Below are positions 24,800 to 32,517 of a stretch of 33,548 bases of DNA, one piece after another. The stretch is from an uncultured Pelagibacteraceae bacterium (GTDB taxonomy: Bacteria; Pseudomonadota; Alphaproteobacteria; Pelagibacterales; Pelagibacteraceae): positions 1-33,548 of the forward strand of contig CACNYE010000007.1 in the NCBI GenBank assembly GCA_902624515.1. Direction: 5' to 3'. Position numbers and translations under genes: made by a program. Numbering within the stretch: the stretch's first letter is position 1; every line of letters starts with the position of its first letter. A model generated the notes under the pieces. That model worked only from the letters and a program-made list of their open reading frames with translations. It did not search any database and was not told where the DNA came from.

Positions 24800-25371
24800 A
24801 AAAAATTTATTTATTAATTTTTATTTTTTTTGGATTAACCGTAGGTGTTAATGCTGATACTAATCGTTTAGTTTCTGGAGAAATAGACGCTAAAATAACT
24901 ATAATTGCATATGAGTCTTTAACTTGCAGTCATTGTGCGAGTTTTCATAAAGATATTTATCCTCAGCTAAAAAAAGATTTTTTAGATACGGGATTGGCTA
25001 AAATTGAATTTAGACATTTTCCACTAGATATTGCAGCTTTTAATGCTGCAAAAATTGCTCAATGTAATTATGATCAAGGTTTGGAAATTCTAGAAAGTTT
25101 ATATTCAAATCAGCAAGAGTGGATAAAGGGGAAATCTATTGAGGAAGTTAATAATAATCTGAAAAATTTCATTGAAAAAAAAGGTTTTAAAATTAATTTT
25201 GAAAAATGTATCAATAATAAAAATATAGAGGACTTTGTTTTAAATGATCGAGTCGAAGGTGTTAAAAATTTTAAGGTAAATGCTACTCCTACGATAATAA
25301 TCAATAATAAAAAGTTTGAAAAATCACTTAATTACAAAAATTTAAAAAAAATATTAGAAAAACTGATATAA
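24796..25371 (+). CDS. Periplasmic DsbA-like thiol-disulfide oxidoreductase
   Basis: A 191-residue thioredoxin-fold protein with a signal peptide at about residues 1-20 (KIYLLIFIFFGLTVGVNA, then DTN). The active site is C44-S-H-C47 in YESLTCSHCASFHKDIYP, and the cis-Pro loop is NATPTIIINN (about residue 167). An all-helical insert lies between them, as in DsbA. It probably introduces or isomerises disulfides in exported proteins; DsbA-type versus DsbG/ScoI-type cannot be fixed by sequence alone. It is coupled to dciA (ATGA overlap) and 7 bases upstream of smc. Confidence 0.88.
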   Translation: MKKIYLLIFIFFGLTVGVNADTNRLVSGEIDAKITIIAYESLTCSHCASFHKDIYPQLKKDFLDTGLAKIEFRHFPLDIAAFNAAKIAQCNYDQGLEILESLYSNQQEWIKGKSIEEVNNNLKNFIEKKGFKINFEKCINNKNIEDFVLNDRVEGVKNFKVNATPTIIINNKKFEKSLNYKNLKKILEKLI

Positions 25372-25378
25372 GATTAAT

Positions 25379-27775
25379 ATGCAGTTTAAAAAAATCCAGC
25401 TAAATGGATTTAAATCCTTCGCGGATAAAACCAATTTCTTAATTGAAAATGGTTTAACAGGTATTGTTGGGCCTAATGGGTGCGGTAAATCAAATATAGT
25501 TGAGTCTCTTAGATGGGTAATGGGAGAAACATCAGCTAAAAGTATGCGTGGCTCAGGAATGGAAGATGTGATTTTTTCAGGTACTTCAAATAAAGCCTCA
25601 AAAAATATAGCTGAAGTTTTAGTTACTGTTCAAAATGAAAATAATGAAGGGCCTATTCAATATCGAGAGATCGAAGAGATAAACGTAAAAAGAAAAATTG
25701 AAAAAGATAAAGGATCGAAATTTTATATTAATGATAAAGAAGTTAGGGCAAGAGATGCACAAATGTTTTTTGCTGATTTATCAACGGGTGCTCATTCACC
25801 TTCTATGATAAGTCAAGGACGTATTGGAGCTCTTGTTACCGCAAAACCCACCGATAGAAGAGCTATTTTAGAAGAAGCTGCTGGTATTTCAGGTCTGCAT
25901 GTAAGAAGACATGAAGCAGAATTACGATTAGGAGCAGCAGAAAATAATTTAAAACGAGCAGATGAATTAAGAAGACAGCAGGAGAAGCAATTAGCTAATC
26001 TTCAAAAGCAAGCAGAAGAAGCAACTAAATATAAAAATATATCAGATGAAATTAAAAGAATTGAAGCTGGGCTATATTATTTAAAATTATTAGAAATCGA
26101 TAAGGAAATAAGAGTTGAAAATGAAATAAATACTGAAGCAGAAGGAGAAGTAAGCGGGTATAATATTAAAATTTCAGAATTAGAAAAAACAATCAAATCC
26201 GAAACTGAAAAAGTAACTCCTTTAAGAGAAAAAAATATTGAGAATTTATCAAAGATACAAAGACTCAATTTAGAACTTCAGAGTTTAGATGAGGAAAACA
26301 CTAGACTGCAAGGAGAAATAGAAAATATTAAAAAATCTCTTCAAACACTTGATGAAGATATTTCGAGAGAAAAAGGAATTATAATTGATGCAAATTCAAA
26401 TGAAAAAAGACTTAAAGAAGAAAAAAATGATTTGATTGAAATTGACTCAAGGTATTACGAAACTGAGAAGCAATCTAATGAGGATTTAAATCAATCGAAA
26501 AATACATTAAAAACTGAAATTGAAAACATAAAAAATTTAATCTCTTCAAAAAAAAATGAAGAAGCAATAAATGCCCTAAACAATTTTGAGAATAGCATTG
26601 AAAAGTACGCAAATAGTTACAGTCAAAATCAAAATATCAAAAAAGAGTCTGTAAAAAGAAATGAAAGAATTAATATTATTGATAAAGAAATTGAAAGTTG
26701 GAAAAATTTGCTTTTAAATTCTGAAAAAATGGTAAATGAATTATCCGAGAGAAAAAATAAATTTAGTAGTCAATTAGATAAATTGGAAAATCAACCAAAA
26801 CAACAAGCTGAAAAAAAGGGACAAATTTCTGAAAACTTAAGAATTTCTGAAGAAGAAAAAAATTTAAATGAAAAAGTTATAAATGAAACAGATGAAAAAA
26901 TAGAAACTTTTAGAACTCAATTGAATAACATACAAGAACAATCAATTCAAATTAGAGAAAGAAAAGCTAGTTCAGGAGCAACAATAGAAGGCCTTAAAAA
27001 AAGAAAAAGTGATTTGATAGATAGAATAAATTCTGAACTAAATTTAAAAGAGGAAAATATTTTAGAAAATTCAAATCTATTTGGTGTTGAAGAATTACCG
27101 GATGCAGTAAATCAGGAAGATTTATTAGATAAAAAAAAACAAGAAAGAGAAAAATTAGGATCTGTAAATTTAAAAGCTGATGAAGAAACAAATAAATATG
27201 AAACTGAAATAAGAAAGATGGAACAAGATCGAGCTGATTTAGTAACTGCAATTATTAAACTTAAAGATAGTATTAATGAATTAAATCAAAAAGGAAGGGA
27301 AAGATTAATTGAAGCTTTTGAAAAAGTGAATAGAAAATTTAATGAAGTTTATACAAAACTATTTAATGGCGGTAATGCAAAACTTGAATTGGTAGACTCA
27401 GATGATCCTCTTGAAGCTGGTTTAGAAATGTTGGTTAGTCCCCCAGGAAAAAGATTACAATCAATTACTCTGTTGTCAGGAGGAGAACAAGCATTAACAG
27501 CTCTTTCCTTAATTTTTGCAGTTTTCTTAACTAACCCTTCACCGATATGTGTTCTAGATGAAGTAGATGCTCCTCTAGACGATGCTAACGTAACTAGATT
27601 TTGCAATTTATTAGAAGAGCTAACTAGGATCACTAATACTAAATTCATAATTGTTACCCATCACGCTTTAACTATGTCAAAAATGAACAGACTTTATGGT
27701 GTAACAATGCCTGAAAAAGGGATTAGTCAATTAGTTGCTGTAGATTTACAGAAAGCAGAAAGTATGGTTGCTTGA
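25379..27775 (+). CDS. smc: Chromosome segregation ATPase SMC, short form
   Basis: A 798-residue SMC protein, well below the ~1150 residues usual for bacterial SMC. The N-terminal head has Walker A GPNGCGKS (31-38) and the R-loop/Q-loop region MISQGRIGALVTAKPTDRRAILEEAAGISG. The C-terminal head has the ABC signature LLSGGEQALTALSL (from about 698) and Walker B CVLDEVDAPLDDAN. Between about residues 175 and 650 the chain is almost wholly Glu/Lys/Asn/Ile coiled coil; I see no globular hinge. The alphaproteobacterial block ELPDAVNQEDLL...EREKLGSVNLKADEE is intact. The frame is uninterrupted, so a frameshift is not the explanation. Confidence 0.94.
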   Translation: MQFKKIQLNGFKSFADKTNFLIENGLTGIVGPNGCGKSNIVESLRWVMGETSAKSMRGSGMEDVIFSGTSNKASKNIAEVLVTVQNENNEGPIQYREIEEINVKRKIEKDKGSKFYINDKEVRARDAQMFFADLSTGAHSPSMISQGRIGALVTAKPTDRRAILEEAAGISGLHVRRHEAELRLGAAENNLKRADELRRQQEKQLANLQKQAEEATKYKNISDEIKRIEAGLYYLKLLEIDKEIRVENEINTEAEGEVSGYNIKISELEKTIKSETEKVTPLREKNIENLSKIQRLNLELQSLDEENTRLQGEIENIKKSLQTLDEDISREKGIIIDANSNEKRLKEEKNDLIEIDSRYYETEKQSNEDLNQSKNTLKTEIENIKNLISSKKNEEAINALNNFENSIEKYANSYSQNQNIKKESVKRNERINIIDKEIESWKNLLLNSEKMVNELSERKNKFSSQLDKLENQPKQQAEKKGQISENLRISEEEKNLNEKVINETDEKIETFRTQLNNIQEQSIQIRERKASSGATIEGLKKRKSDLIDRINSELNLKEENILENSNLFGVEELPDAVNQEDLLDKKKQEREKLGSVNLKADEETNKYETEIRKMEQDRADLVTAIIKLKDSINELNQKGRERLIEAFEKVNRKFNEVYTKLFNGGNAKLELVDSDDPLEAGLEMLVSPPGKRLQSITLLSGGEQALTALSLIFAVFLTNPSPICVLDEVDAPLDDANVTRFCNLLEELTRITNTKFIIVTHHALTMSKMNRLYGVTMPEKGISQLVAVDLQKAESMVA

Positions 27776-27785
27776 TTACATCATA

Positions 27786-28061
27786 ATGCCAAAAGATCAG
27801 TTCAAAACTCGCTTAGAAATTGCAAAAAAAAAAGCCTATAAACGAAATATAAACAGCAAAAATCTTAATCCATCACCAATTGGTACCGCTTTTAAGCTAA
27901 GCACTGAGCTCGTTTCAGCTGTAGCAGTAGGGACAATTATTGGGTTTATTTTAGACAAGACCTTTGGTACTAAACCATGGTTAATTTTAATATTTTTTTT
28001 TGTAGGGGTAATTGCTGGAATTACAAATGTGATTAAATCTGCAAAAAATATGCAAAAATAG
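27786..28061 (+). CDS. atpI: ATP synthase protein I
   Basis: A 91-residue AtpI with a basic N-terminal stretch (LEIAKKKAYKR) and two transmembrane helices (about ELVSAVAVGTIIGFILD and PWLILIFFFVGVIAGITNVI) around the family's FGTKPW turn. AtpI helps assemble the c-ring or membrane Fo sector; it is not part of the mature enzyme. I choose ATG 27786, 10 bases after the smc stop, over an upstream TTG that would overlap smc by 8. First gene of the Fo cluster. Confidence 0.9.
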   Translation: MPKDQFKTRLEIAKKKAYKRNINSKNLNPSPIGTAFKLSTELVSAVAVGTIIGFILDKTFGTKPWLILIFFFVGVIAGITNVIKSAKNMQK

Positions 28062-28072
28062 ATAAAAAATTT

Positions 28073-28807
28073 ATGGCAGCAAATCCGATGACCCAGTTCG
28101 AAGTTTACAGAATTGGGCCAGAGATTAAAATAGGTTCTTTTGATATCTCATTTACAAACGCAAGTTTGTTTATGGTTGTAAGTTCTTTGGCTATTTTAAT
28201 AATTTTTAATTTAGGTTCTAAAAAAAATTCAATGTTGCCTGACAAAATTCAACTTTTAGCAGAACTTAGTTATACATTTGTATCAAAAATGATTAGTGAC
28301 ACTGCAGGTTCGAAAGCAAAGCCCTACTTTGCTTTTATATTTTCATTATTCATGTTTGTTTTATTTTGTAACATGTTTGGAATGATACCTTACACTTTTA
28401 CAGTTACTAGTCATATTATAGTAACATTTATTTTAGCAGCATTTATTTTTATAGGAGTAACAATAATTGGTTTTATTAAACATGGTTTTGGTTATTTAAA
28501 GCTTTTTGTACCAAGTGGAGTACCAATTGTATTACTTCCTTTAATTGTGGTTATTGAAATTATTTCATATTTAAGTAGACCCATAAGTTTATCTGTAAGA
28601 CTTTTTGCTAATATGATGGCGGGTCATACAATGATGAAGGTTTTCGGAGGCTTTGTTATAAGTCTTGGAATAGTCGGTGGATGGCTTCCACTGAGTTTTT
28701 CAGTTGCACTCACTGGCTTGGAGATATTAGTTGCTTTTCTTCAAGCATATGTTTTTGCAATTTTAACATGCATCTATTTAAATGATGCATTAAATTTACA
28801 CCATTAA
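28073..28807 (+). CDS. atpB: ATP synthase Fo subunit a
   Basis: A 244-residue stator subunit that forms the two proton half-channels against the c-ring. Five to six hydrophobic helices are visible. The essential Arg is in the conserved helix PISLSVRLFANMMAGHTMMK, and the last helix has ILVAFLQAYVFAILTCIYL with the conserved Gln. The N-terminal MTQFEVYRIGPEIKIGSFDISFTNASLFM is typical of alphaproteobacteria. It begins 11 bases after atpI. Confidence 0.98.
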   Translation: MAANPMTQFEVYRIGPEIKIGSFDISFTNASLFMVVSSLAILIIFNLGSKKNSMLPDKIQLLAELSYTFVSKMISDTAGSKAKPYFAFIFSLFMFVLFCNMFGMIPYTFTVTSHIIVTFILAAFIFIGVTIIGFIKHGFGYLKLFVPSGVPIVLLPLIVVIEIISYLSRPISLSVRLFANMMAGHTMMKVFGGFVISLGIVGGWLPLSFSVALTGLEILVAFLQAYVFAILTCIYLNDALNLHH

Positions 28808-28810
28808 CAT

Positions 28811-28816
28811 AGGAGG
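28811..28816 (+). promoter_or_regulatory. Strong Shine-Dalgarno of atpE
   Basis: AGGAGG, 5 bases before the atpE ATG. It is the best ribosome-binding site I find in the window, where most starts have only A/T or overlap the previous gene. It fits the need for many c subunits per enzyme. Confidence 0.85.
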
Positions 28817-28821
28817 AAATA

Positions 28822-29049
28822 ATGGAATTAGAAGCAGCAAAAATGATCGGAGCAGGCTTAGCGGCTATCGCTTTAGCGGGTGCAGGTGTTGGTATAGGAA
28901 TAATTTTTGGTAATTATCTATCAGGAGCTATGAGAAACCCTTCTGCAGCGCAGAAACAATTTCCAAATTTGCTTTTAGGATTCGCATTAGCAGAGGCTAC
29001 TGGATTATTTGGATTAGTAGTTGCATTAATCATTCTATTTGCTTTTTAA
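28822..29049 (+). CDS. atpE: ATP synthase Fo subunit c
   Basis: A 75-residue hairpin of two membrane helices that oligomerises into the rotor ring. Helix 1 has the glycine-rich packing motif (AGAGVGIGIIFG), the polar loop is RNPSAAQKQFP, and helix 2 carries the ion-binding Glu58 in GFALAEATGLFG. The Gln/Ser-Thr set that marks sodium-binding c subunits is not evident, so proton coupling is expected. It is preceded by the strongest ribosome-binding site in the window. Confidence 0.98.
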   Translation: MELEAAKMIGAGLAAIALAGAGVGIGIIFGNYLSGAMRNPSAAQKQFPNLLLGFALAEATGLFGLVVALIILFAF

Positions 29050-29054
29050 ATTTA

Positions 29055-29645
29055 ATGATTAAAAAATATTTTTTTCAATTAATATTTTTTAACCTCTTTA
29101 TTTCTAAAGAGGTTTTTGCGGCTGAAAGTGGAGGTATGCCTCAATTAAATCCTGAATTTTGGATTTCACAAATTTTTTGGCTTACATTAACTTTTGGTAT
29201 TTTATACGTTGTATTATCTAAACTTATATTGCCGAAAATAAGTTCAAACCTAGAATTAAGAAAATCTCAAATACAAGAAAATATTGAGGCTGCAGAGAAA
29301 CAAAGAAAAGATAGTAAATCAAAATTAAAAGAGTATGAAGAAATAATTATAAAGAGTAAATCTGAAGCGAAAGTTATTTTTAAAGAAACAAGAGAGAAAA
29401 CTATTAAAGATATTAATTCAAAAAGAGAGGTTTTAGAAAAACAAATTGATGAAGAAATTAACAAAGCAGAGAAAGAAATAAATGAACTTAAAAAAGCTGC
29501 TCCTGAAAAAATTAATCAGATTGCAATTGAAACTTCTTCAGAGATATTAAAAAATTTAATGGGTGCTGAAATTAATAATAGTAGTATTTCTGCAATTGTT
29601 AAAGATCTTTCAAAAAAAAATCGAGATAAATTTTATGGAAATTGA
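29055..29645 (+). CDS. atpF': ATP synthase Fo subunit b' (b-prime)
   Basis: A 196-residue peripheral-stalk subunit. An N-terminal hydrophobic, signal-like segment (about residues 5-22) precedes the membrane helix (FWISQIFWLTLTFGILYVVLSKLILP, about 36-61), followed by a long charged coiled coil and the helical C-terminus that contacts F1. The presence of two different b-type genes is normal for photosynthetic bacteria and alphaproteobacteria. Its 3' end overlaps atpF by 11 bases. A terminator-like hairpin lies within its first 21 codons. Confidence 0.92.
   Translation: MIKKYFFQLIFFNLFISKEVFAAESGGMPQLNPEFWISQIFWLTLTFGILYVVLSKLILPKISSNLELRKSQIQENIEAAEKQRKDSKSKLKEYEEIIIKSKSEAKVIFKETREKTIKDINSKREVLEKQIDEEINKAEKEINELKKAAPEKINQIAIETSSEILKNLMGAEINNSSISAIVKDLSKKNRDKFYGN
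29091..29117 (+). terminator. Terminator-like hairpin inside the 5' end of atpF'
   Basis: AACCTCTTTA (29091-29100) and TAAAGAGGTT (29105-29114) are perfectly complementary around a TTTC loop, and the 3' arm runs into TTT (29113-29117 is TTTTT). The shape is that of an intrinsic terminator, 42 bases after the atpE stop and within codons 13-21 of atpF'. Partial termination would raise atpE mRNA over the rest. The pairing is visible; activity is inferred. Confidence 0.5.
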
Positions 29646-30132
29646 TTCAACTTTTTGGGTGGCAGTTTCTTTTTTCATATTTTTTGGAGGATTGATATAC
29701 CTAAAGGTTCCTCAAAAAATAAATGAAATTCTTAATAAGCTTATTTTAGATATTAAAAATGAAATAGATGAAAGTGAAAAATTAAGAACTGAAGCTAAGG
29801 TAATGCTAGATAATGCTCAAAAAAAACTTGATACTGCACAATCAGTCAGAAGTGAAATTTTGGAAGAAGCAAAAAAAGATAGTGATAGATTAATCATCGA
29901 ATTAAATGATAAATTTCACAAATCATCTGAGATTAAAAAAAATTCAGCGGAAACTAAAATTACGCAGATGAAAAATACAGCCATTAAAGAAATAAAGAGT
30001 GCCTCAATCAAAATTGCAGTAGATTCGGTCAAAAAAATTATTACCACCTCTGTAGATAAATCAAAACTAGATAATTTATTTCAAAAAAATTTAAATGAGA
30101 CTAAAGAAGAGTTAAAAAAAATTAATTCATAA
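29635..30132 (+). CDS. atpF: ATP synthase Fo subunit b
   Basis: A 165-residue peripheral-stalk subunit. One membrane helix (FWVAVSFFIFFGGLIYLKVP, about residues 6-25) is followed by a long amphipathic coiled coil (KLRTEAKVMLDNAQKKLDTAQ onwards), which pairs with b' to hold F1. I choose ATG 29635 (MEIDSTFW), 11 bases inside the atpF' end, because it puts the membrane helix at the usual N-terminal position; a frame starting at 29563 would add an unlikely 24 residues. The F1 genes are not here, as expected for the split alphaproteobacterial arrangement. Confidence 0.93.
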   Translation: MEIDSTFWVAVSFFIFFGGLIYLKVPQKINEILNKLILDIKNEIDESEKLRTEAKVMLDNAQKKLDTAQSVRSEILEEAKKDSDRLIIELNDKFHKSSEIKKNSAETKITQMKNTAIKEIKSASIKIAVDSVKKIITTSVDKSKLDNLFQKNLNETKEELKKINS

Positions 30133-30172
30133 TCCCCTTACAATTTTTTTTAAAAAGCTATAAATTATCATA

Positions 30173-31633
30173 ATGAATTTTGTTGTAATTGGCTCAGGTT
30201 TTGGGGGTATAGCTGCCGCTCTTCGTCTTAAAGCAAAAGGTCATGATGTAACATTAATTGAAAAACATCCAGATCTTGGAGGAAGAGCAAGAGTATTTAA
30301 AAAAAATGGCTTCGTTTATGACGGTGGCCCAACAGTAATTACAGCACCCTACTTAATTAACGAATTATTCGAATTATTCAAAAAAGATCCAAAAGATTAC
30401 ATCAAACTTGAACCTTTGAAGATTTGGTATCAATTTATTTTTGAAGACAAAACTAGATTTAATTACTCTGGAAACGAAGTGGAAATGAAAAAACAAATTG
30501 AAAAAATCAATAAAGCAGATGTTATTGGTTATGAAAAATTAGTTAATTTTACAAAAAAGATTTTTGATAAGGGTTTTACTGAACTGGCTCATGTACCATT
30601 TGATAAACCATTAGTAATGATGCAACAATTACCAGCTCTTTTAAAGCTTAAAAGTTACAAATCAGTCTATTCATTAGTTTCATCTTATATAAAAAATGAA
30701 AAATTAAGAAGAATGTTAAGTATGCATCCATTATTAGTTGGTGGTAATCCTTTCACTACAACTTCGATTTATGGATTAATTTTATATTTAGAAAAAAAAT
30801 GGGGTATTCATTATTCAATGGGAGGAACAGGAAATATAATAAAAGGATTTGAAAAACTTATGGATGAAGAAGGAATTAAAGTAATCAAAGGTCATGAAGT
30901 AATAAAAATTATTTCAGATAAGAAAAAAATTACTGGTGTTCAACTTAAAGATCAAACTATTATAAACTCTAATAATGTTATTTGTAATGCAGACCCACCT
31001 GCAGTTTATGAAAAAATGTTAAATGGAAATATAAATAATTCATTTCTATTTAAATGGAAAAAAAATCGAATGGATTATTCAATGGGATTATTTGTTTATT
31101 ACTTTGGTACTAAAAAAAAATATGAAAATGTAGAACATCATACAATTAAATTTGGTAATAAATATAAAGAACATCTAGATGATATATTTAATAATAAAAA
31201 GTTAAATGATGATATTAGTTATTACCTTCACAGACCATCATCAACAGACAAATCAATGGCTCCTGAGGGGAGTGATTGTTTTTATGTTCTTGTGCCAGTT
31301 CCAAATAATCAATCAAATATTGATTGGTCTCAAGAAGGAGAAAAAATGAAAAATTTAGTAATAAATAAAATGCAAAACGATTTAATGCCAAATCTAAAAC
31401 AAAATATTGTCGAGGATTTTTATTTAACACCAGATTACTTTGAAAAGGATTTAAATACTAAATATGGTTCGGGTTTTTCTATCCAACCAAAATTTTCACA
31501 ATCTGCTTATTTTAGATTTCACAATAAATCAGAAATTTATGATGGTTTATATTTTGTTGGAGCTGGAACACACCCAGGTGCTGGTGTACCGGGTGTTTTG
31601 TCATCAGCCAAAGTATTAGATAAAATAATTTAA
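30173..31633 (+). CDS. crtI: Phytoene desaturase
   Basis: A 486-residue FAD enzyme that desaturates phytoene, usually to lycopene. The N-terminal dinucleotide motif is FVVIGSGFGGIAAALRLKAKGHDVTLIEKH followed by GGRARVFKKNGFVYDGGPTVI, and the C-terminal carotenoid-desaturase signature is GLYFVGAGTHPGAGVPGVLSSAKVL. Length is that of bacterial CrtI. crtB begins at its stop (TAATG). The 40 bases separating it from atpF show no good terminator; TTACAA (30138-30143) with TAAATT 17 bases later is a weak promoter candidate. The product feeds CrtY. Confidence 0.95.
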   Translation: MNFVVIGSGFGGIAAALRLKAKGHDVTLIEKHPDLGGRARVFKKNGFVYDGGPTVITAPYLINELFELFKKDPKDYIKLEPLKIWYQFIFEDKTRFNYSGNEVEMKKQIEKINKADVIGYEKLVNFTKKIFDKGFTELAHVPFDKPLVMMQQLPALLKLKSYKSVYSLVSSYIKNEKLRRMLSMHPLLVGGNPFTTTSIYGLILYLEKKWGIHYSMGGTGNIIKGFEKLMDEEGIKVIKGHEVIKIISDKKKITGVQLKDQTIINSNNVICNADPPAVYEKMLNGNINNSFLFKWKKNRMDYSMGLFVYYFGTKKKYENVEHHTIKFGNKYKEHLDDIFNNKKLNDDISYYLHRPSSTDKSMAPEGSDCFYVLVPVPNNQSNIDWSQEGEKMKNLVINKMQNDLMPNLKQNIVEDFYLTPDYFEKDLNTKYGSGFSIQPKFSQSAYFRFHNKSEIYDGLYFVGAGTHPGAGVPGVLSSAKVLDKII

Positions 31634-32517
31634 TGAATAAAAAAAACTATCTATCAATTTTTGCTAAATCATTTAATTGGGCAGGTTTTTTTTTACCAAA
31701 AAAAATTTATGAGGATTCTGCCAAACTTTATGCTTTTTGCAGGGTATTGGATGACATAGCAGACGAAAAAAATGATTTAGATTCTAAAATTAAAAAATTT
31801 AATGAAATGAGAAATTTTTTAAAAGAAACTTATGATGCAGTTAATGAAAAAATAGATTTATCTGACGAAAACAAAAAAATTGTTCATGACGTAGTCACTC
31901 TTGCAAAAAATAATAATATAAAAAAAATAATTTTAGATGACTTGGTTGATGGTGTTGCGTCAGATTTGAAAAAAAAAATTCATATTAGATCTATCAAAGA
32001 TTTATTAATCTATTCTTATAGAGTAGCAGGAACAGTTGGTTTAATGATGTCAAAAATTCTAATGGTGGAAGATCGGAGAGCTTTAAAAGGAGCAATTGAT
32101 TTAGGTATTGCGATGCAATTGACAAATATCGCAAGAGACGTAATTGAAGATAAAAAGATGAATAGAGAATATATCAAACCAGATTTTGAAAATATCCAAG
32201 CGACCTTAAAACTTGCAGATATGTTTTATGAAAGCTCATTTAGTTCTATCCAAAAAATCCCGTTTAGATATAAATTTTCTATTATTATTGCTAGAAGAAT
32301 TTACAGACAGATTGGAAGGAAAATATTGCAAAAAGGAAACATGGAAAATTATGAAAAATCAGGGAAAATATATGTGAATAATTTTGAAAAAATTTATCAC
32401 ACAATTATCTCTATATTTGATTTAATATTAATTTATTTAAAAGAGTTAGAACCTCATCAAAGAGTAAAAGAACATGCTATTATTAGTCAGGAAGTAGATT
32501 TAGATGAGAGAATTTGA
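31633..32517 (+). CDS. crtB: Phytoene synthase
   Basis: A 294-residue isoprenoid synthase that condenses two geranylgeranyl diphosphates to phytoene. The first Asp-rich motif is CRVLDDIADE (about residues 36-45) and the second is LTNIARDVIEDKKMNREYIK, with SYRVAGTVGLMM between them, all hallmarks of squalene/phytoene synthases. Its position between crtI and crtY decides for phytoene over squalene. Overlaps crtI by 1 base and crtY by 14. Confidence 0.95.
   Translation: MNKKNYLSIFAKSFNWAGFFLPKKIYEDSAKLYAFCRVLDDIADEKNDLDSKIKKFNEMRNFLKETYDAVNEKIDLSDENKKIVHDVVTLAKNNNIKKIILDDLVDGVASDLKKKIHIRSIKDLLIYSYRVAGTVGLMMSKILMVEDRRALKGAIDLGIAMQLTNIARDVIEDKKMNREYIKPDFENIQATLKLADMFYESSFSSIQKIPFRYKFSIIIARRIYRQIGRKILQKGNMENYEKSGKIYVNNFEKIYHTIISIFDLILIYLKELEPHQRVKEHAIISQEVDLDERI

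Noticed and set aside
27349..27648. Minus-strand 99-codon frame opposite the SMC C-terminal head
   Set aside because: It mirrors the conserved ABC signature and Walker B codons of smc. Ser/Pro-rich with no recognisable domain.
29563..29634. Longer atpF start adding 24 residues
   Set aside because: It would place an extra hydrophobic piece before the known N-terminal membrane helix and lies entirely inside the end of atpF'. ATG 29635 gives the normal subunit b layout.
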